Assembly (NCBI GenBank): GCA_019009955.1
Contig: JADPXZ010000007.1
Coordinates: forward strand, 256,001-320,000
Source of the DNA: Riptortus pedestris
Lineage: Eukaryota > Arthropoda > Insecta > Hemiptera > Alydidae
Direction of reading: 5' to 3'
Length of the DNA: 64,000 nucleotides
Position numbers and translations under genes: made by a program
Shown here: piece by piece, positions 1 through 10,474 of the stretch
Layout of the letters: each line of letters opens with the position of its first letter
How positions within the stretch are numbered: position 1 is the stretch's first letter
Notes under the pieces: model-generated
Told to the model about the DNA's origin: nothing
Seen by the model: only the letters and a program-made list of their open reading frames with translations
Databases searched by the model: none

Positions 1-205
1 ATAACTCAAATCTATGCATAATGCAGAGGAGACGTGAAATATGACAATATGCAGGACAGTGAAGTCTTACATAAAAAATTAATTTTATTATCAACGAATC
101 GACAGAAAGGACGGGTATTAACCCTAAACACTGGAAAGTAAAGCCTTGCCAAAAAAATACCATCACGTATCCAGCCTCAAATCAATTCCCGGATGAAGCA
201 GGGAA
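1..205 (-). repeat. Family R fragment, 5' part in reverse orientation
   Basis: Read on the minus strand this matches the start of family R, including the stretches reading TTGGCAAGG and CCAGTGTTTAGGG, which recur near 18240, 20960, 31370, 35130 and 46550. It is cut off by the window edge. No coding sequence is visible. Confidence 0.8.
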
Positions 206-720
206 ATAAAATATAAACTGTTCTTATTCTAATAACAAAGTGAGCATTTCATTTCGTTCGAAAAGGCTAATTAGACTAAATTTACCGGTGATCAAACGCA
301 CAAGCGGCTACTATTTTAAATAAAAGTCAGCCATATTATTCGGAGTAATTAAATCAACAACTTGAAAGTAAAGAAAAACTTTCAAAACTATTCCTCTTGC
401 TTTAATTTCACTCATCTGCTTCATATTAATTTCATAAAAAAAAAAAAAAAAATCCCATTTAGAATAAAGACTTGCATTACAATTTCTGTTCGAATAGTTT
501 TAATGAATCAAATTAAATAAATGAGCAATATCTATTGCTTTTGGCATATATATCCATAATTATTATGACGATTAGCAATAACCAGCCCAGATCCGGATTC
601 AAAGATTGCATCTTGCACTTTGCGCTTTATTTGAATTTCATAAAAATGGAGCAGTCCTTTGTATTAGTAATTGGAATATAATGATATTCGGGCTGATTAA
701 TTTTTGCGCGCGATGGAGAC
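206..720. other. AT-rich DNA with nothing recognised
   Basis: No open frame, splice-supported exon or copy of the window's repeat families was recognised. It contains a run of 15 A near 436-450. It ends abruptly where the 177-bp satellite begins. Confidence 0.5.
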
Positions 721-2670
721 ACAGCTAACAAATATCTCAGGGTTTTAGAAGACATTTAAAGCGATTCTACATTGAGATTTTAGGCTAGAACCGAACAAAG
801 TGAGCTCTCCCAACAGAACAAAGGCTGCTTGCATTCAGCTTATCAGATCCTGGTTAGTGTGTCTTTGATTAGTAACCTAATTAGCATAATCTAATCCACA
901 GCTAACAAATATCTCAGGGTTTTAGAAGACATTTAAAGCGATTCTACATTGAGATTTTAGGCTAGAACCGAACAAAGTGAGCTCTCCCAACAGAACAAAG
1001 GCTGCTTGCATTCAGCTTATCAGATCCTGGTTAGTGTGTCTTTGATTAGTAACCTAATTAGCATAATCTAATCCACAGCTAACAAATATCTCAGGGTTTT
1101 AGAAGACATTTAAAGCGATTCTTCTACATTGAGATTTTAGGCTAGAACCGAACAAAGTGAGCTCTCCCAACAGAACAAAGGCTGCTTGCATTCAGCTTAT
1201 CAGATCCTGGTTAGTGTGTCTTTGATTAGTAACCTAATTAGCATAATCTAATCCACAGCTAACAAATATCTCAGGGTTTTAGAAGACATTTAAAGCGATT
1301 CTACATTGAGATTTTAGGCTAGAACCGAACAAAGTGAGCTCTCCCAACAGAACAAAGGCTGCTTGCATTCAGCTTATCAGATCCTGGTTAGTGTGTCTTT
1401 GATTAGTAACCTAATTAGCATAATCTAATCCACAGCTAACAAATATCTCAGGGTTTTAGAAGACATTTAAAGCGATTCTACATTGAGATTTTAGGCTAGA
1501 ACCGAACAAAGTGAGCTCTCCCAACAGAACAAAGGCTGCTTGCATTCAGCTTATCAGATCCTGGTTAGTGTGTCTTTGATTAGTAACCTAATTAGCATAA
1601 TCTAATCCACAGCTAACAAATATCTCAGGGTTTTAGAAGACATTTAAAGCGATTCTACATTGAGATTTTAGGCTAGAACCGAACAAAGTGAGCTCTCCCA
1701 ACAGAACAAAGGCTGCTTGCATTCAGCTTATCAGATCCTGGTTAGTGTGTCTTTGATTAGTAACCTAATTAGCATAATCTAATCCACAGCTAACAAATAT
1801 CTCAGGGTTTTAGAAGACATTTAAAGCGATTCTACATTGAGATTTTAGGCTAGAACCGAACAAAGTGAGCTCTCCCAACAGAACAAAGGCTGCTTGCATT
1901 CAGCTTATCAGATCCTGGTTAGTGTGTCTTTGATTAGTAACCTAATTAGCATAATCTAATCCACAGCTAACAAATATCTCAGGGTTTTAGAAGACATTTA
2001 AAGCGATTCTACATTGAGATTTTAGGCTAGAACCGAACAAAGTGAGCTCTCCCAACAGAACAAAGGCTGCTTGCATTCAGCTTATCAGATCCTGGTTAGT
2101 GTGTCTTTGATTAGTAACCTAATTAGCATAATCTAATCCACAGCTAACAAATATCTCAGGGTTTTAGAAGACATTTAAAGCGATTCTACATTGAGATTTT
2201 AGGCTAGAACCGAACAAAGTGAGCTCTCCCAACAGAACAAAGGCTGCTTGCATTCAGCTTATCAGATCCTGGTTAGTGTGTCTTTGATTAGTAACCTAAT
2301 TAGCATAATCTAATCCACAGCTAACAAATATCTCAGGGTTTTAGAAGACATTTAAAGCGATTCTACATTGAGATTTTAGGCTAGAACCGAACAAAGTGAG
2401 CTCTCCCAACAGAACAAAGGCTGCTTGCATTCAGCTTATCAGATCCTGGTTAGTGTGTCTTTGATTAGTAACCTAATTAGCATAATCTAATCCACAGCTA
2501 ACAAATATCTCAGGGTTTTAGAAGACATTTAAAGCGATTCTACATTGAGATTTTAGGCTAGAACCGAACAAAGTGAGCTCTCCCAACAGAACAAAGGCTG
2601 CTTGCATTCAGCTTATCAGATCCTGGTTAGTGTGTCTTTGATTAGTAAACTAATTATTCTAATCTAATAT
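721..2670. repeat. Satellite array, 177-bp unit, 11 copies
   Basis: Units begin with ACAGCTAACAAATATCTC at 721, 898, 1075, 1255, 1432, 1609, 1786, 1963, 2140, 2317 and 2494, so the period is 177 bp. The third copy is 180 bp because of a 3-nt insertion (GATTCTTCTAC for GATTCTAC). The other copies look identical by eye until the last one, which decays after GTAAACTAATTATTC. There is no open reading frame through the unit. Such homogeneity implies recent amplification or gene conversion. The monomer length is in the range typical of nucleosome-sized satellites. Confidence 0.97.
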
Positions 2671-3130
2671 AGTTTGAAATACCTTTTCGAGTAACTCTTG
2701 TCCTTTGGCCTTGGCGGGAACGTGCAGTTCTAGAACTGTCGACGACGGGTCTACAACAAGGCACCACATGCTGTTGCTTTCCAATCCTGATCCAAATATT
2801 GCACGGAAGTGTGTTCAGTTTCCGTCTATCTCTAGAATGAGATACTCGAACCCGGAACCCCAAAGGCGGGTCGTCTCTTTGAAGTTGTATCTCCTCGAGT
2901 TGTTTCCTGTTCGGTATTTAAACACTGTTCCCATCCTACGCTATGGCTGGGGTTGATCACACTCTCTCTCACACTTCTATGTCACTTCTATAGCTGGTAG
3001 TTTAGTTGCTGCTTTAGCTGCTGTATCTTCTGCCTGACTCGGTAGACTACTGAACCAGTACTGTTACGGGCTAGCTGTGTCCCCCTCCCTCGGCCCTTCA
3101 CTCGGCATCCCCTCTCTACGGGTTATTGAT
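2671..3130. other. Unassigned block, richer in GC than its surroundings
   Basis: A single-copy stretch between the satellite and a family A copy. Overlapping 69- and 83-codon frames on opposite strands look like chance. A TATTTAA motif near 2915 and a run of CTCTCTC near 2963 could belong to an LTR or promoter, but no direct partner copy is visible. No function is assigned. Confidence 0.4.
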
Positions 3131-3144
3131 CAGCTGCCAGCACC

Positions 3145-3690
3145 GCTACTTCAAGGCAAACTAAGCAGATTTCCCAGCGTCAAGTTATACAATAGACAAA
3201 TATACATACGAGAGCCCAACTAGCTTTTGGCGGGAAACTCAGTCATCCCTTATCGGCACAAATTTAATAAAAATGCAAATATCTCGGTTAATATTCAAGA
3301 TAGAGAATAAATGTACATAACAACATTTATAGAACATTACATTTGCTATAAGATTGGTTCTAAACAATTTTTCGATCCGACTTAAATTAATAGAGATATC
3401 TCGAAATTCCCTCCCCTCTAAAATCCTCTCCCACTGGTCCTATTTCAACGTTAACGAACTTGATCTGCCTTTTTACATAAAACAACTAAATATCGAGTTT
3501 GGTGACGATCAAACAAAAATTGCAACCGCTAGAGCGGTAACATATATATATAGTTTTGAACGGACCTCATTTTCGCCATATGCTAGGTAGAATCGATGGA
3601 CATCTGAAGAAAAATCTCGAAAATTCGGTCATGGGTACAACCTCAATAGCTGATTTTTCTTAAGGGAAATCTGCTAAAATAACCTTACCT
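3145..3690 (+). repeat. Family A element
   Basis: Starts near CTAAGCAGATTTCCCAGCG and ends near GGGAAATCTGCTAAAATA. The middle carries the hallmarks of the family: ATCTCGGTTAATATTC, the polypyrimidine patch around 3410-3435, and an ACCGCTAGAGCGGT palindrome near 3525. No transposase reading frame was found. The related ends AGCAGATTTCCC and its complement suggest short terminal inverted repeats, so a non-autonomous DNA transposon is possible. Confidence 0.8.
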
Positions 3691-4325
3691 GTCGTTTCTA
3701 ACCTTACCTTAGCTTCGTTACTTTGTGAGATTTATGCAAATACGTTCTGTTCATCCGCCCCCCCTTCTTTAGTTCTTGGACTACTAAAAATGAGTTATTA
3801 AAATATAAATTATTCTTACAATTCAGTAGCCGTTTCAGTTGATTCAGAAAGATTGACGCTGGGAAATCTGCTTAGTTCACGCAGCCTCGTCAGTCGCGAC
3901 ATTTCAATGTGCACAATTACACTTCACTCGATGGCGTATTGTTTTCTCCAAATAGCCAATCCTAAAGCGTATCTTTTGGGGACTAGCAGAATTAAAATTT
4001 TAGTTTTAAAGAATAAATCAAAATTTGTCCCTAATCTATCCCACTACACTTTTTGACTCACCGTTTTTGAATAATTCAAACCATAATCATGAATAGCATA
4101 TATTACAATTAAATATCATCTATAATGAACATATTTCCTGTCAAAATCCAACCCGAGCACATATAGTAAAGAATAGTTTTGTACCTAAATTATATTCCTA
4201 ATAGTAAATCTCATTGGAAATTACTTCCAGTAATGACAGCATTTCACAGGAAATGCTAAACAACTTTTGCACGTTTGCTTTAAAACCAAAAAAAATGAAA
4301 TAAAGCGAATTCTTATTTGAGGCCT
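3691..4325. repeat. Composite of family A and family R fragments
   Basis: From 3691 to about 3895 the sequence matches the long form of family A (the CATCCGCCCCCCCTTCTTTAG stretch also near 12145-12175 and 36610). From about 3905 it matches internal family R sequence shared with 34700-34830, 42190-42320 and 49200-49330. It leads directly into the 26-bp satellite. No gene is seen. Confidence 0.6.
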
Positions 4326-5540
4326 CCCTTACAACCCCCACTCCTGCCCGTCCCTTACAACCCCCACTCCTGCCCGTCCCTTACAACCCCCACTCCTGCC
4401 CGTCCCTTACAACCCCCCCTCCTGCCCCTCCCTTACAACCCCCGCTCCTGCCCGTCCCTTACAACCCCCCCGCCAGCCCCTCCCTTACAACCCCCACTCC
4501 TGCCCGTCCCTTACAACCCCCACTCCTGCCCGTCCCTTACAACCCCCACTCCTGCCCGTCCCTTACAACCCCCACTCCTGCCCGTCCCTTACAAACCCCA
4601 CGCCTGCCCCTCCCTTACAACCCCCACTCCTGCCCGTCCCTTACAACCCCCACTCCTGCCCGTCCCTTACAACCCCCCCTCCTGCCCGTCCCTTACAACC
4701 CCCACTCCTGCCCGTCCCTTACAACCCCCACTCCTGCCCGTCCCTTACAACCCCCACTCCTGCCCGTCCCTTACAATCCCCGCTCCTGCCCGTCCCTTAC
4801 AACCCCCGCTCCTGCCCGTCCCTTACAACCCCCACTCCTGCCCGTCCCTTACACAACCCCCACTCCTGCCCGTCCCTTACAACCCCCACTCCTGCCCGTC
4901 CTTACAACCCGCGCTCCTGCCCGTCCCTTACAACCCCCGCTCCTGCCCGTCCCTTACAACCCCCACTCCTGCCCGTCCCTTACAATCCCCGCTCCTGCCC
5001 GTCCCTTACAATCCCCGCTCCTGCCCGTCCCTTACAACCCCCGCTCCTGCCCGTCCCTTACAACCCCCACTCCTGCCCGTCCCTTACAACCCCCACTCCT
5101 GCCCGTCCCTTACAACCCCCGCTCCTGCCCGTCCCTTACAAGCCCCGCTCCTGCCCGTCCCTTACAACCCCCGCTCCTGCCCGACCCCTACAACCCCCCC
5201 TCCCGCCCGTCCCGTCCACCCCCCCCTCCTGCCCGTCCCTTACAACCCCCGCTCCTGCCCGTCCCTTACAACCCCCACACCTGCCCGTCCCTTACAATCC
5301 CCGCTCCTGCCCGTCCCTTACAACCCCCGCTCCTGCCCGTCCCTTACAACCCCCACTCCTGCCCGTCCCTTACAACCCCCGCTCCTGCCCGTCCCTTACA
5401 ACCCCCGCTCCTGCCCCTCCCTTACAACCCCCGCTCCTACCCGTCCCTTACAACCCCCACACCTGCCCGTCCCTTACAACCCCCGCTCCTGCCCGTCCCT
5501 TACAACCCCCACACCTGCCCGTCCCTTACAACCCCCACTC
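4326..5540. repeat. 26-bp minisatellite expanded inside family R, about 46 copies
   Basis: The unit reads CTTACAACCCCCACTCCTG plus CCCGTCC, 26 bp long (for example starts at 4328 and 4354). Left and right flanks, GGCCTCCCTTAC and GTCCCTAGAAA, are the same as those of the single unit in ordinary family R copies (for example 31470-31505 and 41450-41485). The array is therefore an expansion in place. Because 26 is not a multiple of three, a 421-codon open frame cycles through all three frames every 78 nt. I regard that frame as non-coding. Confidence 0.95.
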
Positions 5541-6077
5541 CTGCCTGTCCCTAGAAAAGTTGATATGGCTTATGATAATTAAGGCGTTATTGCTAATACA
5601 CATAGCGAGTTTTATTTAGTTCGGTTGAGTCTTTTGTGCCAAATAATATTGTTGACTCCCGCTACAATTTTTAACGTATAACGCATTTCCACTTCGGTAT
5701 ACGACGGAAGTGTATATAACAAAAGTTACTCTAAATAACAAAATAAACAACTTTTATGTTCATATTTGTCAAAAAACCAATAGGAAACGAAATTTCGTTA
5801 TTTTTAATTTCAAGCCTCCGTTATAACCCCCACTCCTGTTCGTTTCAGAGAAAATTAATATAGCCTAAAGTCAATGTTGAGTTAGTAGTAATATGCATAC
5901 CAAGTTTCATAAAATTCGGTTAAGCCGTTTATGCGTGAAAAGGTAACAAACAAACAAATAAACAAACAAACTAACAGGCACCAAAGAAACTAAATGCAGT
6001 TATGGTGTCTATGACATGTGAAACGAAAAGTTATCGTGAACTTTCGCGAAAAAAATCGATGTACAGACAGAGGTTAC

Positions 6078-6079
<2 letters not shown>
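5541..6079 (+). repeat. Family R, 3' half
   Basis: Continues the copy that hosts the 26-bp satellite, through a second CCTCCGTTATAACCCCC block near 5815 to the family's end, with GTGTCTATGACATGTGAAAC and ACAGACAGAGGTTACAAT. No coding content. Confidence 0.8.
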
Positions 6080-6080
<1 letters not shown>

Positions 6081-6131
<51 letters not shown>

Positions 6132-6145
6132 ATATATATATATAT
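6081..6145. repeat. (TA)n microsatellite; list of all (TA)n tracts
   Basis: A TA tract links the 3' end of one family R copy to the CTAGCTGAGATAG start of the next. Comparable tracts lie at about 12585-12672, 19117-19171, 20849-20905, 25336-25386, 25541-25575, 27092-27158, 27478-27510, 27882-27932, 28457-28492, 29578-29622, 32304-32375, 36038-36083, 39193-39258, 46408-46470, 47338-47378, 49537-49589 and 49978-50051. Most sit either at family R ends or at one fixed internal position of family A. Confidence 0.95.
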
Positions 6146-6147
6146 AC

Positions 6148-6814
<667 letters not shown>

Positions 6815-6919
6815 AATTAACTTTTAACACTGCAATAGGCTCTGACATTTCTGATTAGATATTAGAATGCTCTCAGCTGTCTGAACTAAATAAAAACGAC
6901 TCGAGTACAATTGGAACAG

Positions 6920-6925
6920 TTTATT
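6920..6925 (-). promoter_or_regulatory. AATAAA polyadenylation signal overlapping the stop codon
   Basis: On the minus strand the end of the frame reads GTCAATCAATAAACTG. The stop TAA is the middle of AATAAA, which would give an unusually short 3' UTR. No other clear AATAAA lies between here and the AG tract at 6811. Confidence 0.5.
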
Positions 6926-7811
6926 GATTGACCCAAGTGAACTCGATGGGGTTGGGGCCGAAGTACATCCGCTGCTGGAGAGGCGGAGGCCTGGAGGATG
7001 GAGACTCGAAGATGCTGCAGGGTTTCTCAGAGCCTTCTGGACTCCAGTCCGTCTCGGGACACCTTCCATAGACGCTTTCGGAAGGTTTAGCTTCATCGGA
7101 GAGGTGAATCGCTTCCCGGGGAATCGAGCTGGTAGATTCAGATCTGGAGCTGTATATTGGAGGCAGCCGCTGTTGGCCTTTGGGAGTCGGACCCCTCGTC
7201 CCCTGTTGGCCTTTGGGAATCAAACCCCTCACCTGCTGTTGGCCTGTGGGAATCAGACCCCTCACCTGCTGTTGGCCACTGGGAATCAGACTTCTCACCT
7301 GCTGTTGGCCACTGGGAATCGAACCCCTCACCTGCTGTTGGCCACTGGGAACCGAACCCCTCACCTGCTGTTGGCCACTGGGAACCGAACCCCTCACCTG
7401 CTGTTGGCCACTGGGAACCGAACCCCTCACCTGCTGTTGGCCACTGGTAACCGCACCCCTCACCTGCTGCTGGCCACTGGGAATCGAATCCCTCACCTGC
7501 TGTTGGCCACTGGTAACCGCACCCCTCACCTGCTGTTGGCCACTGGGAATCGAATCCCTCACCTGCTGTTGGCCACTGGGAACCGAACCCCCCACCTGCT
7601 GTTGGCCACTGGGAATCAGACCCCTCACTTCCTGTTGGCCACTGGGAACCGTACCCCTCGTCTCTTCCTTCTCAACAACTCCCTTCCTGTCTTTACCATG
7701 TCCATTTGACGGGGGTTGAGGAGAGCATTTCCTGCTGGCGTTCAGTTGCCCAGCGGTTTCCTTCATATCGGAGCTTGAGGATGGTTCCTGAGCGAGCCGG
7801 CCTTGCTCCAC
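6921..7811 (-). CDS. Last exon of the minus-strand gene, with coding minisatellite
   Basis: The acceptor is TTGGTTGCAG just before GTGGAGCAAGG, and the exon continues in phase 0 for 296 codons plus stop. The first ~55 residues are S/Q/K-rich, the middle is the 11-residue repeat, and the last ~80 residues are ordinary mixed sequence with many serines and prolines. That non-repetitive tail with a full stop codon, and in-phase splicing to upstream exons, argue for coding on this strand. The opposite strand is also open across the repeat but has no supporting context. Confidence 0.65.
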   Translation of the reverse strand: MEQGRLAQEPSSSSDMKETAGQLNASRKCSPQPPSNGHGKDRKGVVEKEETRGTVPSGQQEVRGLIPSGQQQVGGSVPSGQQQVRDSIPSGQQQVRGAVTSGQQQVRDSIPSGQQQVRGAVTSGQQQVRGSVPSGQQQVRGSVPSGQQQVRGSVPSGQQQVRGSIPSGQQQVRSLIPSGQQQVRGLIPTGQQQVRGLIPKGQQGTRGPTPKGQQRLPPIYSSRSESTSSIPREAIHLSDEAKPSESVYGRCPETDWSPEGSEKPCSIFESPSSRPPPLQQRMYFGPNPIEFTWVNQ

Positions 7812-8334
7812 CTGCAACCAACAAGACGCTGCGTCAAGATAAGATGTTGGAGGGCCTTGACTGGGCCAAATATCCCTTGATATACCTTGTGAGTGGGTGT
7901 GTTGTATTTTGGGAGGGTGTATATTAGAATAGAGTGGCCTGCAACAATGCGTGCCTCCGCAACGATGCCGTAGAGTCGGTGAGCAGCTTCGAGCATCATC
8001 ATTCCATCACCTGCAACAAGGAGGTGACGCTCCAATCACAAGCCCTCTCATCCTACACAGACCCAATCAACTTCAAGCCATTTCCTTTACAGACTATTTA
8101 ACATAAGAGTCCGCCAGGCAGGGGCTGCGTAAACTAAGCAGATTTCCCAGCGTCAAGTTATACAATAGACAAATATACATATGAAATGGCTTGAAATGTT
8201 TTAGGCTAGAGAGGTTACTAACCGGAAGGTGTTGCTGCTCGACTCATGTCCGGCGCTGAGCTGGCTTCCAAGTAGAACTGCTCTCTCATCTGCAAACACA
8301 TTGCACATTGTACTTCACGTCTCTCTCTCTCTCT

Positions 8335-8413
<79 letters not shown>

Positions 8414-10390
8414 CCCCCCCTCTCTCTCTCTCTCGTGCCCAATGAGCAGCCCCTCATTTCCTCTTACACTGAAGAACTGAAGAAGACTACCATAGCATTT
8501 ACCAGTAGTATGCCAGACTATAGCTTGGCTTACCTGTCCTAGTTTGGGAGGCTTCCTGTGAGCAGCTACTACCTTGATAGCGTTCCGCACCCGGACCATC
8601 CAGCCACGACCACCTTTATCACCTGACACACGACAACAAATAGAAAATTATTAATAACTCACTTTAATAAATTTACCGTTTATATTATTTATCCACTTCT
8701 TTCAATTAAGACTACTTTGGGCGGCTTATCTACAGGTTGTCACACTTTTCTAGACAGGCCAAGACTAATAATAACAAATGTTCATAGCCGTGTGTGTGTG
8801 GGGGGGGGGCAGGTGGGAAATGAGCATAGCCAGGGTGGAGGCAGGTGGGAAATGAGCATAGCCAAGGTGGAGGCAGGTGGGAAATGAGCATAGCCGGGGT
8901 GGAGGCAGGTGGGAAATGAGCATAGCCGGGGTGGAGGCAGGTGGGAAATGAGCATAGCCGGGGTGGAGGCAGGTGGGAAATGAGCATAGCCGGGGTGGAG
9001 GCAGGTGGGAAATGAGCATAGCCGAGGTGGAGGCAGGTGGGAATTGAGCATAGCCAGGGTGGAGGCAGGTGGGAAATGAGCATAGCCGGGTGGAGGCAGG
9101 TGGGAAATGAGCAGAGCCGGGGTGGAGGCAGGTGGGAAATGAGCATAGCCGGGGTGGAGGCAGGTGGGAAATGAGCATAGCCGGGGTGGAGGCAGGTGGG
9201 AAATGAGCATAGCCGGGGTGGAGGCAGGTGGGAAATGAGCATAGCCGGGGTGGAGGCAGGTGGGAAATGAGCATAGCCGGGGTGGAGGCAGGTGGGAAAT
9301 GAGCATAGCCGGGGTGGAGGCAGGTGGGAAATGAGCATAGCCGGGGGGGAGGCAGGGGGGAAAATGGGCATAGCCGGGGTGGGCAGGTGGGAAATGAGCA
9401 TAGCCGGGGTGGAGGCAGGTGGGAAATGGCATAGCCGGGGTGGTGGCATGTGGGAAATGAGCATAGCCGGGGTGGAGGCAGGTGGGGAAATGAGCATAGC
9501 CGGGGTGGAGGCAGGTGGGAAATGAGTATAGCCGAGGTGGAGGCAGGTGGGAAATGAGCATAGCCAGGGTGGAGGCAGGTGGGAAATGAGCATAGCCGGG
9601 GTGGAGGCAGGTGGGAAATGATCATAGCCGGGGTGGAGGCAGGTGGGTAATGAGCATAGCCGGGGTGGAGGCAGGTGGGAAATGAGCATAGCCGGGGTGG
9701 AGGCAGGTGGGAAATGAGCATAGCCGGGGTGGAGGCAGGTTGCGAACGACCATAGATGGGGGCAGGTGGCGAACGACCATAGATGGGGCAGGTGGCGAAC
9801 GACCATAGATGGGGCAGGTGGCGAACGACCATAGATGGGGGCAGGTGGCGAACGACCATAGATGGGGGCAGGTGGCGAACGACCATAGATGGGGGCAGGT
9901 GGCGAACGACCATAGATGGGGGCGGGCGGCGAACGACCACAGATGGGGGCAGGCGGCGAACGACGATAGATGGGGGCGGGCGGCGAACGACCATAGATGG
10001 GGGCAGGCGGCGAACGAAAATAGATGTGGGAGTGCGGCGACCGACGCTAGATGGGGGCGGGCGGCGAACGACCATAGATGGGGGCGGGCGGCGAACGACC
10101 ATAGATGGGGGCGGGCGGCGAACGACCATAGATGGGGGCGGGCGGCGAACGACCATAGATGGGGGCGGGCGGCGAACGACAATAGATGGGGGCGGGCGGC
10201 GAACGACCCTAGATGGGGGCAGGTGGCGAACGACCATAGATGGGGCAGGCGGCGAACGACCATAGATGGGGGCGGGCGGCGAACGACCATAGATGGGGGC
10301 GGGCGGCGAACGACCATAGATGGGGGCAAGTGGCAATCGGTTCACTGCTTACCTTTGCCAGATGGTGGTGGAGTTGCCGGCTCGCTCTCT
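6921..10390 (-). CDS. Multi-exon gene of unknown family, 5' end not defined
   Basis: I do not recognise the protein. Five minus-strand exons are inferred: 10353-10390, 8534-8622, 8223-8289, 7886-8010 and 6921-7811. Each has AG before and GT after it, and the phases agree at all four joins (1, 0, 1, 0), giving one open frame of about 400 residues to TAA at 6921. In order the product has an acidic/proline start (ESEPATPPPSGK), a basic stretch (RVRNAIKVVAAHRKPPK), a short segment with SSAPDMSRAATPS, a possible helix (MMMLEAAHRLYGIVAEA), a low-complexity linker, about fifteen 11-residue repeats, and a conserved-looking tail ending in FTWVNQ. No signal peptide or membrane segment is seen. It is probably a largely disordered intracellular protein. 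The donor of exon 7886-8010 is the least certain boundary. A candidate upstream exon is listed separately. Confidence 0.62.
7165..7665 (-). repeat. Coding minisatellite, 33-bp unit, about 15 copies
   Basis: The unit CACCTGCTGTTGGCCACTGG plus 13 nt is 33 bp, so each copy encodes 11 residues of the form SGQQQVRGSVP. Variation is at fixed positions (RGSVP, RDSIP, RGAVT, RGLIP). Outer copies are the most diverged (KGQQGTRGPTP at one edge, SGQQEVRGLIP at the other), the usual pattern of an array that grows in the middle. A period divisible by three keeps the frame whatever the copy number. Confidence 0.93.
8108..8185 (+). repeat. Family A end fragment in an intron
   Basis: About 78 bp containing GGGGCTGCGTAAACTAAGC and the AAGTTATACAATAGAC stretch lies in the intron between exons 8223-8289 and 7886-8010. 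Confidence 0.85.
8317..8435. repeat. (CT)n microsatellite in an intron
   Basis: A CT tract with a few C runs, within the 244-bp intron between exons 8534-8622 and 8223-8289. On the gene's strand it reads (GA)n and stops about 25 nt short of the acceptor at 8290. Confidence 0.95.
8805..9740. repeat. Intronic minisatellite, 32-bp unit, about 29 copies
   Basis: The unit GCAGGTGGGAAATGAGCATA plus GCCGGGGTGGAG is 32 bp (for example, GAAATGAG at 8881 and 8913). It lies in the intron between exons 10353-10390 and 8534-8622. Long open frames on both strands across it (up to 526 codons) are by-products of the repeat. Confidence 0.97.
9741..10336. repeat. Intronic minisatellite, 27-bp unit, about 22 copies
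   Basis: The unit GCAGGTGGCGAACGACCATA plus GATGGGG is 27 bp (starts at 9841 and 9868). It abuts the 32-bp array with no spacer, and both units open with GCAGGTGG. The side near 9740-9910 carries GCAGGTGG, whereas later copies mostly carry GCGGGCGG. It ends about 16 bp before the splice donor of exon 10353-10390. Confidence 0.97.
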
Positions 10391-10474
10391 CTGAAACAAA
10401 CCAAACATCATCAACCCCTTTATTCATATGCAAGTAGAAATTAAATAATTAATACTGTGAAATATTTAATTGTA

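Noticed and set aside
2654..2956. Overlapping 69- and 83-codon frames
   Set aside because: Opposite-strand short frames with no domain, splice context or codon signal.
4317..5582. 421-codon Pro-rich open frame
   Set aside because: It is a by-product of a 26-bp satellite inside a mobile element. The peptide cycles through three frames and has no start or splice context.
6924..7719. Plus-strand open frames of 261 and 179 codons opposite the last exon
   Set aside because: The minus strand has matching splice phases, a non-repeat C-terminus and a poly(A) signal. The plus frames are shadows of the 33-bp repeat.
8730..10345. Several open frames of 160-526 codons on both strands
   Set aside because: They lie across the 32- and 27-bp minisatellites, which sit in an intron of the phase-consistent minus-strand gene.
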